NCBI GenBank assembly: GCA_025449615.1
Contig: JANWJA010000115.1
Location: 1-12,693 of the forward strand
Source: Methyloceanibacter sp.
GTDB lineage: Bacteria > Pseudomonadota > Alphaproteobacteria > Rhizobiales > Methyloligellaceae
DNA: 12,693 bases
Reading direction: 5' to 3'
Shown here piece by piece: positions 1 to 8,532 of this stretch. The notes beneath the pieces are model-generated. The model did not search any database. It was not told the DNA's origin and saw only the letters and a program-made list of their open reading frames with translations. Positions within the stretch are counted from its first letter, which is position 1. The number at the start of each line of letters is the position of its first letter. The position numbers and the translations under genes were made by a program.

Positions 1-825
1 CAAGGCGGCATGATCGTCGCGCTCTTGGTCGCAATGGCCATGAACCTGTTCGCCTATTGGAACTCCGACAAGATGGTCCTGTCGATGTACGGCGCGCGCC
101 AAGTGGACGAGCGGTCGGCGCCGGAACTTTACGCCATGGTTCGGCGTCTCGCCGGCGATGCCGGGCTGCCGATGCCGCGCGTCTTCATCATGGAGAACCA
201 GCAGCCGAACGCGTTTGCCACCGGGCGCAATCCTGAGCACGCCGCCGTCGCGGTCACCACCGGCCTGTTGCAGACGCTGAACGCAGACGAGCTCGAAGGC
301 GTGCTCGCGCACGAGCTCACCCACATCAAGCATCGCGACACGTTGCTGATGACGATCACGGCGACGATCGCCGGCGCGATCTCGATGCTCGCCAATTTCG
401 GATTCTATTTCGGCGGCGCGCGCAACAACGACAACAATATGGGTCCGATCGCCACGTTATTGCTCGTGATCCTTGGTCCGCTTGCCGCAGGCCTGGTGCA
501 GATGGCGGTCAGCCGCGGGCGCGAATACGAGGCGGATCGGGGCGGTGCCGAGATCAGCAAGCAGCCGCTGGCGCTCGCTTCGGCCTTACGCAAGATCGCA
601 GGCGCCGCCGAGCATGTCCCCAACCCAGCCGCCGAGCGGAACCCGGCCTCGGCGCATCTCTTTATTGTGAATCCGCTCTCCGGCGCGCGCATGGACAATC
701 TGTTCTCGACGCATCCAAACGTTGAGAATCGCATTGCCCAGTTGAATGAGATCGCGCAGACCATGGGTCAGACCCGGGTGCCGCAACGGCCCAGCGGCGC
801 CGGAGCAGCCGGCCCTTGGGGCTAG
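1..825 (+). CDS. htpX: Membrane zinc metalloprotease HtpX (5' end missing)
   Basis: HtpX is an inner-membrane M48-family protease with its active site facing the cytoplasm, and it helps degrade damaged membrane proteins. The frame is open from base 1, giving Gln-Gly-Gly before the Met at base 10. Family members usually carry about 30 more residues upstream, including a first membrane segment, so the gene is cut by the window edge and base 10 is probably not its start. Counting from that Met, the zinc motif HELTH is at residues 101-105 and the third ligand is expected to be the Glu in REYEAD (171-176). Hydrophobic stretches lie at about 1-16, 112-130 and 145-166. The C-terminal part has the family's [14 protein letters not shown] segment and ends in a Gly/Ala-rich tail. 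The stop is 12 bases before rsmB, so co-transcription is likely. Confidence 0.95.
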   Translation, partial: QGGMIVALLVAMAMNLFAYWNSDKMVLSMYGARQVDERSAPELYAMVRRLAGDAGLPMPRVFIMENQQPNAFATGRNPEHAAVAVTTGLLQTLNADELEGVLAHELTHIKHRDTLLMTITATIAGAISMLANFGFYFGGARNNDNNMGPIATLLLVILGPLAAGLVQMAVSRGREYEADRGGAEISKQPLALASALRKIAGAAEHVPNPAAERNPASAHLFIVNPLSGARMDNLFSTHPNVENRIAQLNEIAQTMGQTRVPQRPSGAGAAGPWG

Positions 826-837
826 ACGAAAGCACAG

Positions 838-2202
838 ATGACATCTTCGCCGAAGGAAACGGGCGCCAAGAAAAGTGCCCGGATGGCTCAGGCCGGACTC
901 CCGGCGCGGCGCGGCGCCGTTGAGCTTCTCGTCGCGGTGCTGGAGAAGAAGCAATCCCTGGACGAAGTGCTGGGACGCTCGCTCGCGAGCGGTTGGCTGC
1001 TCGACCTGCCGCAGCGCGACCGCGCCTTGATGCGGGCGATCGTTGCGGCCTCGCTCAGGCGGCGCGGACAGATCGATCATGTGCTCGCCGCGTTTCTCGA
1101 GCGGGGGCTGCCCGAGAACTCCGGCACGCTCTATGCGATTTTGCTCTCTGCCGCCGCGCAGTTGATCTTTCTAAAGATCCCTCCGCATGCGGTGATCGAT
1201 CTCGCGGTCACGCTGGCGCAATACGATGGCCGCGCCAAGCGCTACGACAAGCTTGCCAATGCCGTGTTGCGGCGTGTCGCTAAGGAAGGCGCAGAGATCG
1301 CCGACCGGCTCGATGCGGCGCGGGTCAACACACCGGATTGGCTGTGGCAGCGCTGGGTGGCGAATTGGGGCGAGGAGCGGGCGCATGCGATCGCCAGTCT
1401 GAACATGGTCGAGCCGTCGCTCGATCTCACCGTGAAGAGCGATCCCGCGCTTTGGGCCGAGCGGCTCGATGGCCGCGTGCTGCCGACGGAAAGCGTGAGA
1501 CTGCTGCCGAAGGGACGCATTGATCAGCTCGATGGCTATGAGGCTGGCGCGTGGTGGGTGCAGGATGCGGCTGCCTCACTGCCGGCGCGATTGCTCGGCG
1601 ACATCGCGAGTTTGCGGGTCGCCGACCTTTGCGCGGCTCCTGGCGGCAAGACGGCGCAACTGGTGCAAGCCGGCGCGTCGGTTATTGCGGTCGATCAGTC
1701 CGAGGTGCGGCTCCGGACAGTGCGCGCCAATTTGAAAAGGCTCGGGCTGGAGGCGACGGTGCTCGCCGCCGATGCCACGACCTGGAAGTCTGACGAGCGC
1801 TTCGATGCGGTCCTACTGGATGCGCCTTGCAGCGGCACCGGAACGATCCGCCGGCATCCCGACATTCTTTATCTGAAGTCGGCAGCGGATATCGTGTCCC
1901 TGGCCGGCCTGCAGAGGCGGCTGCTCGACAACGCCGCAACGCTCGTCAAACCTGGCGGCAGGCTGGTCTATGCCACCTGCTCGCTCGAGCCCGAGGAGGG
2001 CGAGGCCCAAATTGCCGGTTTCTTGGTCCGGCACCCCGACTTTGCCCTCGATCCGGTCCGCCCCGAGGAGGTGTTCGGCCATGTGGAATGGGTGGAAAAC
2101 TCGGTCTCGCTCCGCACTTTTCCCTATGCGCTTCCGCTCGAAAGCCCGGAATGGAGCGGAATGGATGGGTTTTTCGCCGCAAGACTGGTCCGTCGCAATT
2201 AA
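838..2202 (+). CDS. rsmB: 16S rRNA (cytosine-C5) methyltransferase, RsmB/Sun family
   Basis: This enzyme uses S-adenosylmethionine to methylate a cytosine of 16S rRNA (C967 in E. coli numbering). The 454-residue length fits the family. Residues about 22-155 resemble the NusB-like RNA-binding domain, including the Arg/Asp-rich stretch around 59-77. The methyltransferase domain follows: motif I DLCAAPGGK (263-271) binds the cofactor, motif IV DAPCSGTG (328-335) carries the conserved Pro-Cys, and motif VI YATCSLEPEEGE (378-389) carries Cys381, the expected catalytic nucleophile. The C terminus has the usual GMDGFFAARL (441-450). The ATG at 838 has only a weak purine-rich stretch upstream. An internal Met at residue 16 is an alternative that would still precede the NusB-like domain. 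The gene follows htpX closely. The exact target base is inferred from family, not shown by the sequence. Confidence 0.95.
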   Translation: MTSSPKETGAKKSARMAQAGLPARRGAVELLVAVLEKKQSLDEVLGRSLASGWLLDLPQRDRALMRAIVAASLRRRGQIDHVLAAFLERGLPENSGTLYAILLSAAAQLIFLKIPPHAVIDLAVTLAQYDGRAKRYDKLANAVLRRVAKEGAEIADRLDAARVNTPDWLWQRWVANWGEERAHAIASLNMVEPSLDLTVKSDPALWAERLDGRVLPTESVRLLPKGRIDQLDGYEAGAWWVQDAAASLPARLLGDIASLRVADLCAAPGGKTAQLVQAGASVIAVDQSEVRLRTVRANLKRLGLEATVLAADATTWKSDERFDAVLLDAPCSGTGTIRRHPDILYLKSAADIVSLAGLQRRLLDNAATLVKPGGRLVYATCSLEPEEGEAQIAGFLVRHPDFALDPVRPEEVFGHVEWVENSVSLRTFPYALPLESPEWSGMDGFFAARLVRRN

Positions 2203-2351
2203 GTCGGACGCGCCGTTTACCAAGAGCGATTAGCCAATCGATTCGCTGCCACTTGATTGTGCAGGGCGCAACGTTGAGAATGTGCCCCAAGTAGTGTGGG
2301 GACCCCGCTAGTTGTGCAGCGTCGCGCGGGCGATAACGAGTTCAATTCGTC

Positions 2352-4082
2352 ATGGCGGCTGAATATCAGGCCATAGAGCGGCGCACGCAGCCGATGGTGT
2401 CACGTGGCCCAAGTCCTTGGCGGCGCTTCGTCCGCGCGAGGATGGCGCGGCTGAGCTATCCCGGCAGCCAGGCGGAGCAGCTTTTGCTCGCGCCACAGGA
2501 ATTACGCACCGCCGATCCAAGCTTCGCGACGGAATTTTACAATGGCCATTTCGGCTTGGCGGGGCGGTTGGCGGAAGTCGGCGCGCAGTCGCCGTTCGAG
2601 ATCACACCACCCTCCGAGGCGTGGGCAAAAGAATTGCACGGCTTCTCCTGGCTCAGGCATTTGCGGGCAGCAGGAAGCGAATTGTCGCGCGAGCAGGCCA
2701 AGGCTCTGGTTTCGGATTGGGTCAAGCTCAATCGAAATTCGCGCGGCATCGGTTGGCAACCGGAGATCGTGGCGCGCAGGATCATCTCCTGGCTTTCGAA
2801 CTCGGTCGTCATTCTCGATGCGAACGACCCGCGCTCCTATGAGCTGTTCTTGAAGGCGCTGACCGAGCAGCTCCGCTATCTCTCGGCGAGCTATCGTGAC
2901 GCGCCGGACGGCGTGCCGCGCCTCGTCTCGTTGATGGCCTTGATCTATGGCGGGCTCTGCGTCGCCGAGCAGCAGGCCGTAGTCGAGCGCTATTCGGGCC
3001 CGTTCAACAAGGAGCTTGAGCGGCAAATTCTCCCCGATGGCGGGCATATCTCGCGGAACCCAGCGGCCCTGATTGACCTCCTGCTCGATCTCCTGCCGCT
3101 CAGGCAATGCTTCGTCGCGCGCGACCGGTTGCCGCCGAAACAACTGACCGACGCGATCGACCGATCCATGCCGATGCTGCGGTTCTTCCGTCTCGGCGGC
3201 GGGAGTTTCGCGCGCTTCAATGGTTGCGGCGCCACGCCCACGGACTCGCTCGCCACCGTGCTCGCCTATGACGATATCGAGGGCACGCCACTCCGCGCGG
3301 CGCCAAACTCCGGTTATGCGCGGATCGAACGTGGCGGCACCAAGCTGATCGCCGATATCGGTCCGGCCCCGATCGCGGCCGTCAGCACCGCCGCGCATGC
3401 AGGGTGTCTTTCTTTCGAGCTGAGCTCTGGACAATTTCCAATCGTTGTCAATTGCGGCGCGCCGGGTGTCGATCATGACGACTGGCGAAGCTTCTCGCGA
3501 TCGACCCAAGCGCATTCGACGCTCTGCTTCGAGGATACGTCCTCGGCGGAATTCGCCAGCTTCACCGAAGGCGGCTTCGGCAATGCGACGCTGGTCGGCC
3601 CGCACAATGTGCAAGGCGGGCTCAGCGAAGACGGCGCCATCGTCGAAGGCTCGCATGGTGGTTATGCCTCGCGCTTCGGCATCGGTCATGCGCGGAGGGT
3701 AGAAGTCTCGCCGGACGGCCTCAGCATCAACGGTGGGGATACGCTCGGCGCATCGCGAGGATCAAGGGCCGGTGAGGGCGGCGCTTTCACCATTCGCTTC
3801 CATCTGCACCCGTCGGTTGGCGCGCAAGTGTCGGCGGATGGCTCCAGCATCGATCTCATTCTGCCCAATCGCGAAACCTGGCGGCTCAGCAGCAACGCGC
3901 CTTCCATCGAGCTGCACGAAAGTGTCTTCCTTGCAGACGAACGAGGCCCGCAGGAAACGGCGCAGATCGTGCTCAGCGGTCAACTCGGGGCCGCTCGGGA
4001 CATGCATGTCTCCTGGATTCTTGAGCAAACTGCGGAGGCCGGCGGCGGCAGCCTGATCGACCCGAACCCAGATGATGAGTAG
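2352..4082 (+). CDS. Heparinase II/III-like family protein, substrate unknown
   Basis: A 576-residue protein with the layout of heparinase II/III-like polysaccharide lyases: an alpha-helical N-terminal part (about 40-285) and a beta-rich C-terminal part (about 318-560). Recognisable segments are GWQPEIVARRIISWL (134-148), LPDGGHISRNPAALIDLL (228-245), SGYARIERGGTKLIADIGP (320-338), HAGCLSFELSSG (349-360), AHSTLCFEDTSSAEF (387-401) and RFHLHPSV (482-489). His349 may correspond to the conserved His of the C-terminal domain. No signal peptide is visible, which is odd for a lyase acting on exopolysaccharide. The segment after Leu-Pro-Asp-Gly lacks the Tyr-His pair of characterised lyases, so catalysis is uncertain. 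The ATG at 2352 has no good ribosome binding site, but an in-frame stop at 2334-2336 limits extension. A Met at residue 15 is an alternative start. From memory, a position between rsmB and purH is common in Rhizobiales. Confidence 0.85.
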   Translation: MAAEYQAIERRTQPMVSRGPSPWRRFVRARMARLSYPGSQAEQLLLAPQELRTADPSFATEFYNGHFGLAGRLAEVGAQSPFEITPPSEAWAKELHGFSWLRHLRAAGSELSREQAKALVSDWVKLNRNSRGIGWQPEIVARRIISWLSNSVVILDANDPRSYELFLKALTEQLRYLSASYRDAPDGVPRLVSLMALIYGGLCVAEQQAVVERYSGPFNKELERQILPDGGHISRNPAALIDLLLDLLPLRQCFVARDRLPPKQLTDAIDRSMPMLRFFRLGGGSFARFNGCGATPTDSLATVLAYDDIEGTPLRAAPNSGYARIERGGTKLIADIGPAPIAAVSTAAHAGCLSFELSSGQFPIVVNCGAPGVDHDDWRSFSRSTQAHSTLCFEDTSSAEFASFTEGGFGNATLVGPHNVQGGLSEDGAIVEGSHGGYASRFGIGHARRVEVSPDGLSINGGDTLGASRGSRAGEGGAFTIRFHLHPSVGAQVSADGSSIDLILPNRETWRLSSNAPSIELHESVFLADERGPQETAQIVLSGQLGAARDMHVSWILEQTAEAGGGSLIDPNPDDE

Positions 4083-4136
4083 AGTGCGTCGTTTCGTGGT
4101 ACCGGGCGACAATACCTGAACGATAGAGTCCCCATC

Positions 4137-5723
4137 ATGGAGAAACGAAAGATTGCCCGCGCGCTGCTCTCGGTCAGCGACAAGTCGGGGCTTGTCGAGT
4201 TCGCTAAGGCTCTGAGCGAACAGGGCGTCGAGCTGGTCTCGACCGGCGGCACGGCAAAGCTGCTGCGCGACGCCGGTCTAAAAGTCATTGACGTCGCCGA
4301 GGTGACCGGCTCGCCCGAGATGATGGACGGGAGGGTGAAGACGTTGCATCCGAAAGTTCATGGCGGCTTGCTCGCGGTGCGCGGCAACGAAGCGCATGAG
4401 AGGGCGCTCAGCGAATTCGCGATCCCGCCGATCGATTTGCTGGTGGTCAATCTCTATCCGTTCGAGATGACGGTCCGAACCGGCGCCGACTATGACAGCT
4501 GCATCGAGAGTATCGACATTGGCGGACCTGCGCTGATCCGCGCGGGCGCGAAGAACCATGCATCGGTCGCGGTGGTAGTCGAGCCCACGGATTATTCCAA
4601 AGTTCTCGCCGAGATGGAGGCGAATGACGGCGCAACGACGCTGGCTTTGCGTAAGTCGCTCGCCGCCAAGGCCTATGCGCGGACGAGCCAATATGACTCT
4701 GCCATCGCCAATTGGTTCGCCGACACTTTTGAAGAGCGCGCGCCAGAAATCCGTACCTTTGCCGGCACGCTGGCGCAGACACTGCGGTATGGCGAGAACC
4801 CGCATCAATGGGCGGCGTTCTATCGCTCGACCGAACGCCGCTTCGGCATCGCGACCGCGATCCAGCTGCAAGGCAAGGAGCTTTCCTACAATAACCTCAA
4901 CGATACCGACGCAGCCTATGAGCTCGTTGCCGAGTTCGACCCGGCGCAAGAAGCGGCGGTCGCGATCATCAAGCACGCTAATCCTTGCGGCGCGGCCGTC
5001 GCGACGACGCTGAAGGAGGCCTATCTGAATGCGTTTCGCTGCGATCCTGTGAGCGCCTTCGGCGGCATCGTTGCGCTCAATCGCAAACTCGACAAGGAGA
5101 CGGCGACAGAGATCGCCAAGATCTTCACCGAAGTGATCATCGCGCCCGAGGCGGACGACGACGCCAAGGCGGTGATCGCGGAGAAGAAAAATCTGCGCCT
5201 CTTGCTTGCAGGCGGGCTGCCGGACCACCGCGCGGGCGGCGTGTCATTCCGCTCCGTCGCGGGCGGGTTCCTGGTGCAGTCGCGCGACAGCGGCGTGGTC
5301 GCCGATCTCGATCTCAAGGTCGTGACCAAGCGGAGGCCGAGCAACGAGGAGTTTGCCGATCTGATTTTCGCCTTCGCCGTCGCTAAGCACGTCAAGTCGA
5401 ATGCGATCGTCTATGTGAAGGATGGAGCGACGGTTGGGATCGGCGCCGGGCAGATGAGCCGCGTCGATGCGGCGAGGCTTTCCGCCTGGAAGGCGGGCGA
5501 TGCGGCAAAGGCTTTGGGGGTGCCGACATCGCTGACGGAAGGCGCGGTCGCCGCGTCCGACGCGTTCTTTCCTTTCGCCGACGGGCTGAACGTGATCGCC
5601 GAGGCCGGGATCAAGGCGGTGATTCAGCCTGGAGGCTCGATGCGCGACGAGGAGGTGATCGCGGCTGCGGATGCGGCCGGCCTCGCCATGGTGTTCACCG
5701 GCATGCGGCATTTCCGGCATTAG
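4137..5723 (+). CDS. purH: Bifunctional AICAR formyltransferase / IMP cyclohydrolase
   Basis: PurH catalyses the last two steps of de novo purine synthesis in the cytoplasm: formylation of AICAR from 10-formyl-tetrahydrofolate, then ring closure to IMP. The 528 residues match the usual length. The N-terminal MGS-like cyclohydrolase domain (about 1-200) opens with [18 protein letters not shown] and contains STGGTAKLL (35-43), [18 protein letters not shown] (62-79) and LYPFE (106-110). The formyltransferase domain holds [14 protein letters not shown] (216-229), IKHANPCG (278-285) with the expected catalytic Lys279 and His280, [13 protein letters not shown] (434-446), [10 protein letters not shown] (474-483) and the C-terminal [10 protein letters not shown]...TGMRHFRH. 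All key segments are intact. No purine riboswitch or clear operator is visible in the 54 bases before the start. The stop overlaps the stop of the convergent transporter gene. Confidence 0.98.
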   Translation: MEKRKIARALLSVSDKSGLVEFAKALSEQGVELVSTGGTAKLLRDAGLKVIDVAEVTGSPEMMDGRVKTLHPKVHGGLLAVRGNEAHERALSEFAIPPIDLLVVNLYPFEMTVRTGADYDSCIESIDIGGPALIRAGAKNHASVAVVVEPTDYSKVLAEMEANDGATTLALRKSLAAKAYARTSQYDSAIANWFADTFEERAPEIRTFAGTLAQTLRYGENPHQWAAFYRSTERRFGIATAIQLQGKELSYNNLNDTDAAYELVAEFDPAQEAAVAIIKHANPCGAAVATTLKEAYLNAFRCDPVSAFGGIVALNRKLDKETATEIAKIFTEVIIAPEADDDAKAVIAEKKNLRLLLAGGLPDHRAGGVSFRSVAGGFLVQSRDSGVVADLDLKVVTKRRPSNEEFADLIFAFAVAKHVKSNAIVYVKDGATVGIGAGQMSRVDAARLSAWKAGDAAKALGVPTSLTEGAVAASDAFFPFADGLNVIAEAGIKAVIQPGGSMRDEEVIAAADAAGLAMVFTGMRHFRH

Positions 5724-7114
5724 CTTGTTGGCGCAGGCTTGACGCGAAGCAACAACAGCAGACCTCCTAATAAAAATAGCAAGCAGGTGGCGATGCCGAT
5801 GCGCTGACTTTCGGTCGCCGCCGTCACGGCACCGATCGTGAGCGGCGCGGCGAAGGCGGTGATCTTGCCGGAGAAGGAGAAGAAGCCGAAGAACTCCGTG
5901 GTCTTGTCCGGCGGTGAGAGTCTGGCGAGAAGCGTGCGGCTCGCCGATTGAATCGGTCCGGCGGTGAGGCCGATCAGAATGGCAAAGCCGAGATAGACGA
6001 GCTCGCCGGTCGAGCTGAACGCCGCGCTACCCGGAAGCTTGGGCACGACGCTCATCACGAATAGCACCTGGTCCTGGTCCACCGACAACACGCCGAGCGA
6101 AGCGATGATCAACACCACGAGCATGGTCGCGATCAAACGTTTCGATCCGAAGCGGTCATCGAGGATACCGCCGAGAGCAGCGCCAATCGTCCCACTGATG
6201 GTGAGAATGATGCCGAACAGACCGAGCTCAGTCGCGCCCCAGCCAAACACCGTCGCGGCGTAGATGCCGCCGAAGGCGAAGATGGCGCCGAGCCCGTCGG
6301 CATAGAGCATGCGCGCCAGAAGAAAGAGGGCGACCTGGGCGTGATCGCGAATGAGATGTCTTACGCGCTCGACGAGATGAAACAGCCCTGCCCTCACCTG
6401 CTCGGACTGAAACTTCGTGCGCGGCACGTCTGGCGTGAAGAGAAAGAGCGGCAGCACGAAGACGAGATACCAGAGGGCGCAGAACGGTCCGATCAGACGA
6501 TCGCCTTCGCGGGAGACTTCATCGAGTGGTACGACCGGCGCGAGACCGAGCAAGGTCTTGCCGGAACTGGGATCGGCCACGATGAGGCCCGCGACAATGG
6601 CGAGGCTAACGAGGCCGCCGACATAGCCGATGGCCCAGCCGGCGCCGGATAGGGTCCCAAGCCGCCGGTTCGCAACCAGCGAGGTCATCATGGCGTTGTT
6701 GAAGACGGTGGCGAGTTCGGCGCCGATGGTCGCCAAGCCGAACGACAGCAGCACGAGCGGGATCAGATCGGCGCGGCCTGGATAAGCGAACCACAGCCCG
6801 CAAAGACCGAGCACAAGCAAGACTGAGAAACCGGCGATCCAAGGTTTGCGCGGGCGGCCTGCGTCGGCGATGGCGCCAAGCACCGGCGCCACGATGGCCG
6901 CGAGCAATTCGGCGCCGCCCGTCGCATAAGCCCAGATTGCTGCGCCCCAGTCCGCGTCACCGACGAAGCCGTTGACGAAATAAGGCGCGAACAGAAAGGT
7001 GACGACCAGCGTGTAAAAAGGCTGCGTGGCCCAGTCGAACAGGGCCCAACTCGCGACGGCGAGCGGCCCGGCCGGAGGTCGCGACGCCTCGCGGCTAGTA
7101 GCCTCGATAACCAT
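5720..7114 (-). CDS. MFS transporter, UMF1 (Atg22-like) family
   Basis: A 464-residue polytopic membrane protein with many hydrophobic segments, consistent with a 12-helix MFS fold. Family marks are the N-terminal [20 protein letters not shown] (21-40) and, in the C-terminal half, [19 protein letters not shown] (386-404) followed by [20 protein letters not shown] (406-425). Both are typical of the UMF1/Atg22-like branch of the major facilitator superfamily. DDRFGSKR (319-326) looks like the basic loop 8-9 motif of MFS proteins. The substrate is unknown. In fungi Atg22 exports amino acids from the vacuole, but this should not be carried over to a bacterial homologue. The gene starts 20 bases inside the upstream TPM gene, suggesting translational coupling, and is last in the minus-strand unit that begins with lemA. 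Its TAA stop (5722-5720) overlaps the TAG of purH, leaving no intergenic space. Confidence 0.9.
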   Translation of the reverse strand: MVIEATSREASRPPAGPLAVASWALFDWATQPFYTLVVTFLFAPYFVNGFVGDADWGAAIWAYATGGAELLAAIVAPVLGAIADAGRPRKPWIAGFSVLLVLGLCGLWFAYPGRADLIPLVLLSFGLATIGAELATVFNNAMMTSLVANRRLGTLSGAGWAIGYVGGLVSLAIVAGLIVADPSSGKTLLGLAPVVPLDEVSREGDRLIGPFCALWYLVFVLPLFLFTPDVPRTKFQSEQVRAGLFHLVERVRHLIRDHAQVALFLLARMLYADGLGAIFAFGGIYAATVFGWGATELGLFGIILTISGTIGAALGGILDDRFGSKRLIATMLVVLIIASLGVLSVDQDQVLFVMSVVPKLPGSAAFSSTGELVYLGFAILIGLTAGPIQSASRTLLARLSPPDKTTEFFGFFSFSGKITAFAAPLTIGAVTAATESQRIGIATCLLFLLGGLLLLLRVKPAPTS

Positions 7115-7727
7115 CGAGCACGATCAAATGATTGGGTAGCTCGTCCTTGTTGCCTTGATCCGGCGGGAAATGTTGAGAGAGCACCTTGCCGCAGGTCGCG
7201 ATCGCCTCGACCAAGCCCTTGGTCCTTTCATGCCGCGCAAGATGGTGGGTGAGCTTGGCGACGACGCCCTCCCAAACTTGATGCGGGACTTTCTTGTAGA
7301 TGCCGTTATCGGCGATCACCTCGACATAACGCTCGGCGAACGAGACATAGATCAGCACGCCGGTACGGCCTTCGGTGGTGTGCATGTTCTGCACGAGAAA
7401 CTGTTCGACGGCGCGCTGATGCGCGCGAGCGCGCTTCACCCCGGCAGGAACGATGGCGAAGCGGAAGCTCTCCCATTGCGTCAGCATGGCACCGACAAGA
7501 AAGACGCCAAGCTGAATGAGATAGATATATTCGATCGGCATTTTCGTGGTGTGGATCAGCGGCAGCGGCACGCTGAGGGCTGCGATCGCGGCCCACATCA
7601 ACGCATTGGCGTAGTAGCCGCTGCTGGCAGCGGCGGCGACCACCACGATTTCGCCGCTGGTCGTGGCTTCCGCCGTTGTGATCGCGTCGGCGATCTCGCC
7701 TCGCTCTTTGGCGCTAAACGGCCGCAT
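7095..7727 (-). CDS. Membrane protein with a TPM domain (COG3762-like)
   Basis: A 210-residue protein without a signal peptide. It resembles the second TPM-domain protein often encoded beside LemA and YgcG-like proteins. The N-terminal half of the domain (about 5-35, with SGEIVVVAAAASSGYYA at 24-40) is separated from the C-terminal half (about 96-186, with EGRTGVLIYVSFAERYVEVI at 119-138) by two hydrophobic segments at about 39-58 and 67-83. The protein therefore probably sits in the inner membrane as a helical hairpin with both halves of the domain on one side. No enzymatic motif is recognised. Phosphatase activity reported for a plant TPM homologue should not be assumed here. The ATG shares one base with the stop of the upstream gene (TAATG), and the 3' end overlaps the transporter start by 20 bases, so it is in the middle of an operon. 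Confidence 0.88.
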   Translation of the reverse strand: MRPFSAKERGEIADAITTAEATTSGEIVVVAAAASSGYYANALMWAAIAALSVPLPLIHTTKMPIEYIYLIQLGVFLVGAMLTQWESFRFAIVPAGVKRARAHQRAVEQFLVQNMHTTEGRTGVLIYVSFAERYVEVIADNGIYKKVPHQVWEGVVAKLTHHLARHERTKGLVEAIATCGKVLSQHFPPDQGNKDELPNHLIVLDGYRGY

Positions 7728-8518
7728 TACCAGCTCCCCGAGGAGCCGCCGCCCCCGAAATCGCCGCCGCCGCCGGAGAAGCCGCCACCTCCGCTGTCCC
7801 CGCCAGAGCTCCAGCCGCCGCCGCTTCCGCCGCTACCCCAGCCAGGACCGGGCATGATGATGGGGCCGCCACGCGAGCGCCCGACGGCGCCGGGCTGCGA
7901 GGCGCGGTACATGCTGTAGACGACCCACAGAATGATGATGGTCCAGAAGATCACCATCAGCCAATCGATTGCGGGCTGGTCCGCGTCCTTTCGCGACTTG
8001 GCGCGCTGCTCGAGCTCGGCCGCATCGCCGGTAAGCGCGAGCACTATGTCATGCACGCCATCCTTGATGCCCTCTGCGAAATTGCCGGAGCGAAACTGCG
8101 GCAGCATCGAGGTGCTGATGATGATGTTGGCAATTGCGTCGGTGACGATCGGCTCGAGCCCGCGGCCAACCTCGATGCGCACTTTGTGTTCTGTCGGCGC
8201 GACGATGAGCAACACGCCGTTATTCAGCTCTTTGGTGCCGATGCCCCAATGCCGGCCGAGCTGATAGCCGTATTCCTCGATGGTGTAGCCTTGCAGCGAA
8301 TGCACGGTGACGACGACGACTTGGTCGGAGCTCTTGTCTTCGAGCGCCTTCAGCTCGGCGGTGAGCGCCGCCTTGTCACTGGCGCTGAGTAAATTGGCGT
8401 CGTCGACGACGCGGCCGGTCAACACCGGAAATGTCGGCTCTGCCGATGCAGAGCCGACCCAGAACAGAAGCGCGATAAAGGCGGCGCCAGCTATCGTGCG
8501 CCACGGCATGGAGGCCAT
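7727..8518 (-). CDS. YgcG-like TPM-domain protein with Gly-rich tail (COG1512-like)
   Basis: A 263-residue envelope protein. Residues 1-26 form a signal peptide with probable cleavage after ASA. The TPM domain spans about 36-165, with VDDANLLSASDKAALTAEL (38-56), NNGVLLIVAPTEHKVRIEVG (99-118) and GRGLEPIVTDA (118-128). One membrane helix follows at about 185-205. The last 50 residues (213-263) are a low-complexity Gly/Ser tail with scattered Trp and Phe. The layout signal, TPM, helix, Gly-rich tail is the standard one for this family. It suggests a periplasmic domain held on the inner membrane with the tail in the cytoplasm. The role is unknown, and an envelope maintenance function is inferred from the LemA pairing. 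A GAGGG-type ribosome binding site lies 5-6 bases before the ATG at 8518. A Met at residue 4 is an alternative start. The gene lies 14 bases after lemA. Confidence 0.92.
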   Translation of the reverse strand: MASMPWRTIAGAAFIALLFWVGSASAEPTFPVLTGRVVDDANLLSASDKAALTAELKALEDKSSDQVVVVTVHSLQGYTIEEYGYQLGRHWGIGTKELNNGVLLIVAPTEHKVRIEVGRGLEPIVTDAIANIIISTSMLPQFRSGNFAEGIKDGVHDIVLALTGDAAELEQRAKSRKDADQPAIDWLMVIFWTIIILWVVYSMYRASQPGAVGRSRGGPIIMPGPGWGSGGSGGGWSSGGDSGGGGFSGGGGDFGGGGSSGSW

Positions 8519-8532
8519 CTGGCCCTCGCCGG

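Noticed and set aside
2227..2240. Small hairpin CGATT-AGCC-AATCG after rsmB
   Set aside because: Only a 5-base AT-rich stem with no T run, too weak to call a terminator.
2502..3689. 395-codon minus-strand open frame
   Set aside because: It is antisense to the heparinase-like gene. It is rich in Arg/Ala/Glu, has no recognisable family and is explained by high-GC codon usage of the sense gene.
4083..4136. Possible purine riboswitch or operator before purH
   Set aside because: Only 54 bases, with no aptamer-like paired elements or palindrome.
4278..5228. 316-codon minus-strand open frame
   Set aside because: It is antisense to the conserved purH coding region and has no domain resemblance.
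7155..7919. 254-codon plus-strand open frame with a Pro-rich C-terminal part
   Set aside because: The Pro-rich part is the reverse complement of the Gly-rich tail codons of the YgcG-like gene. The remainder is antisense to the second TPM gene.
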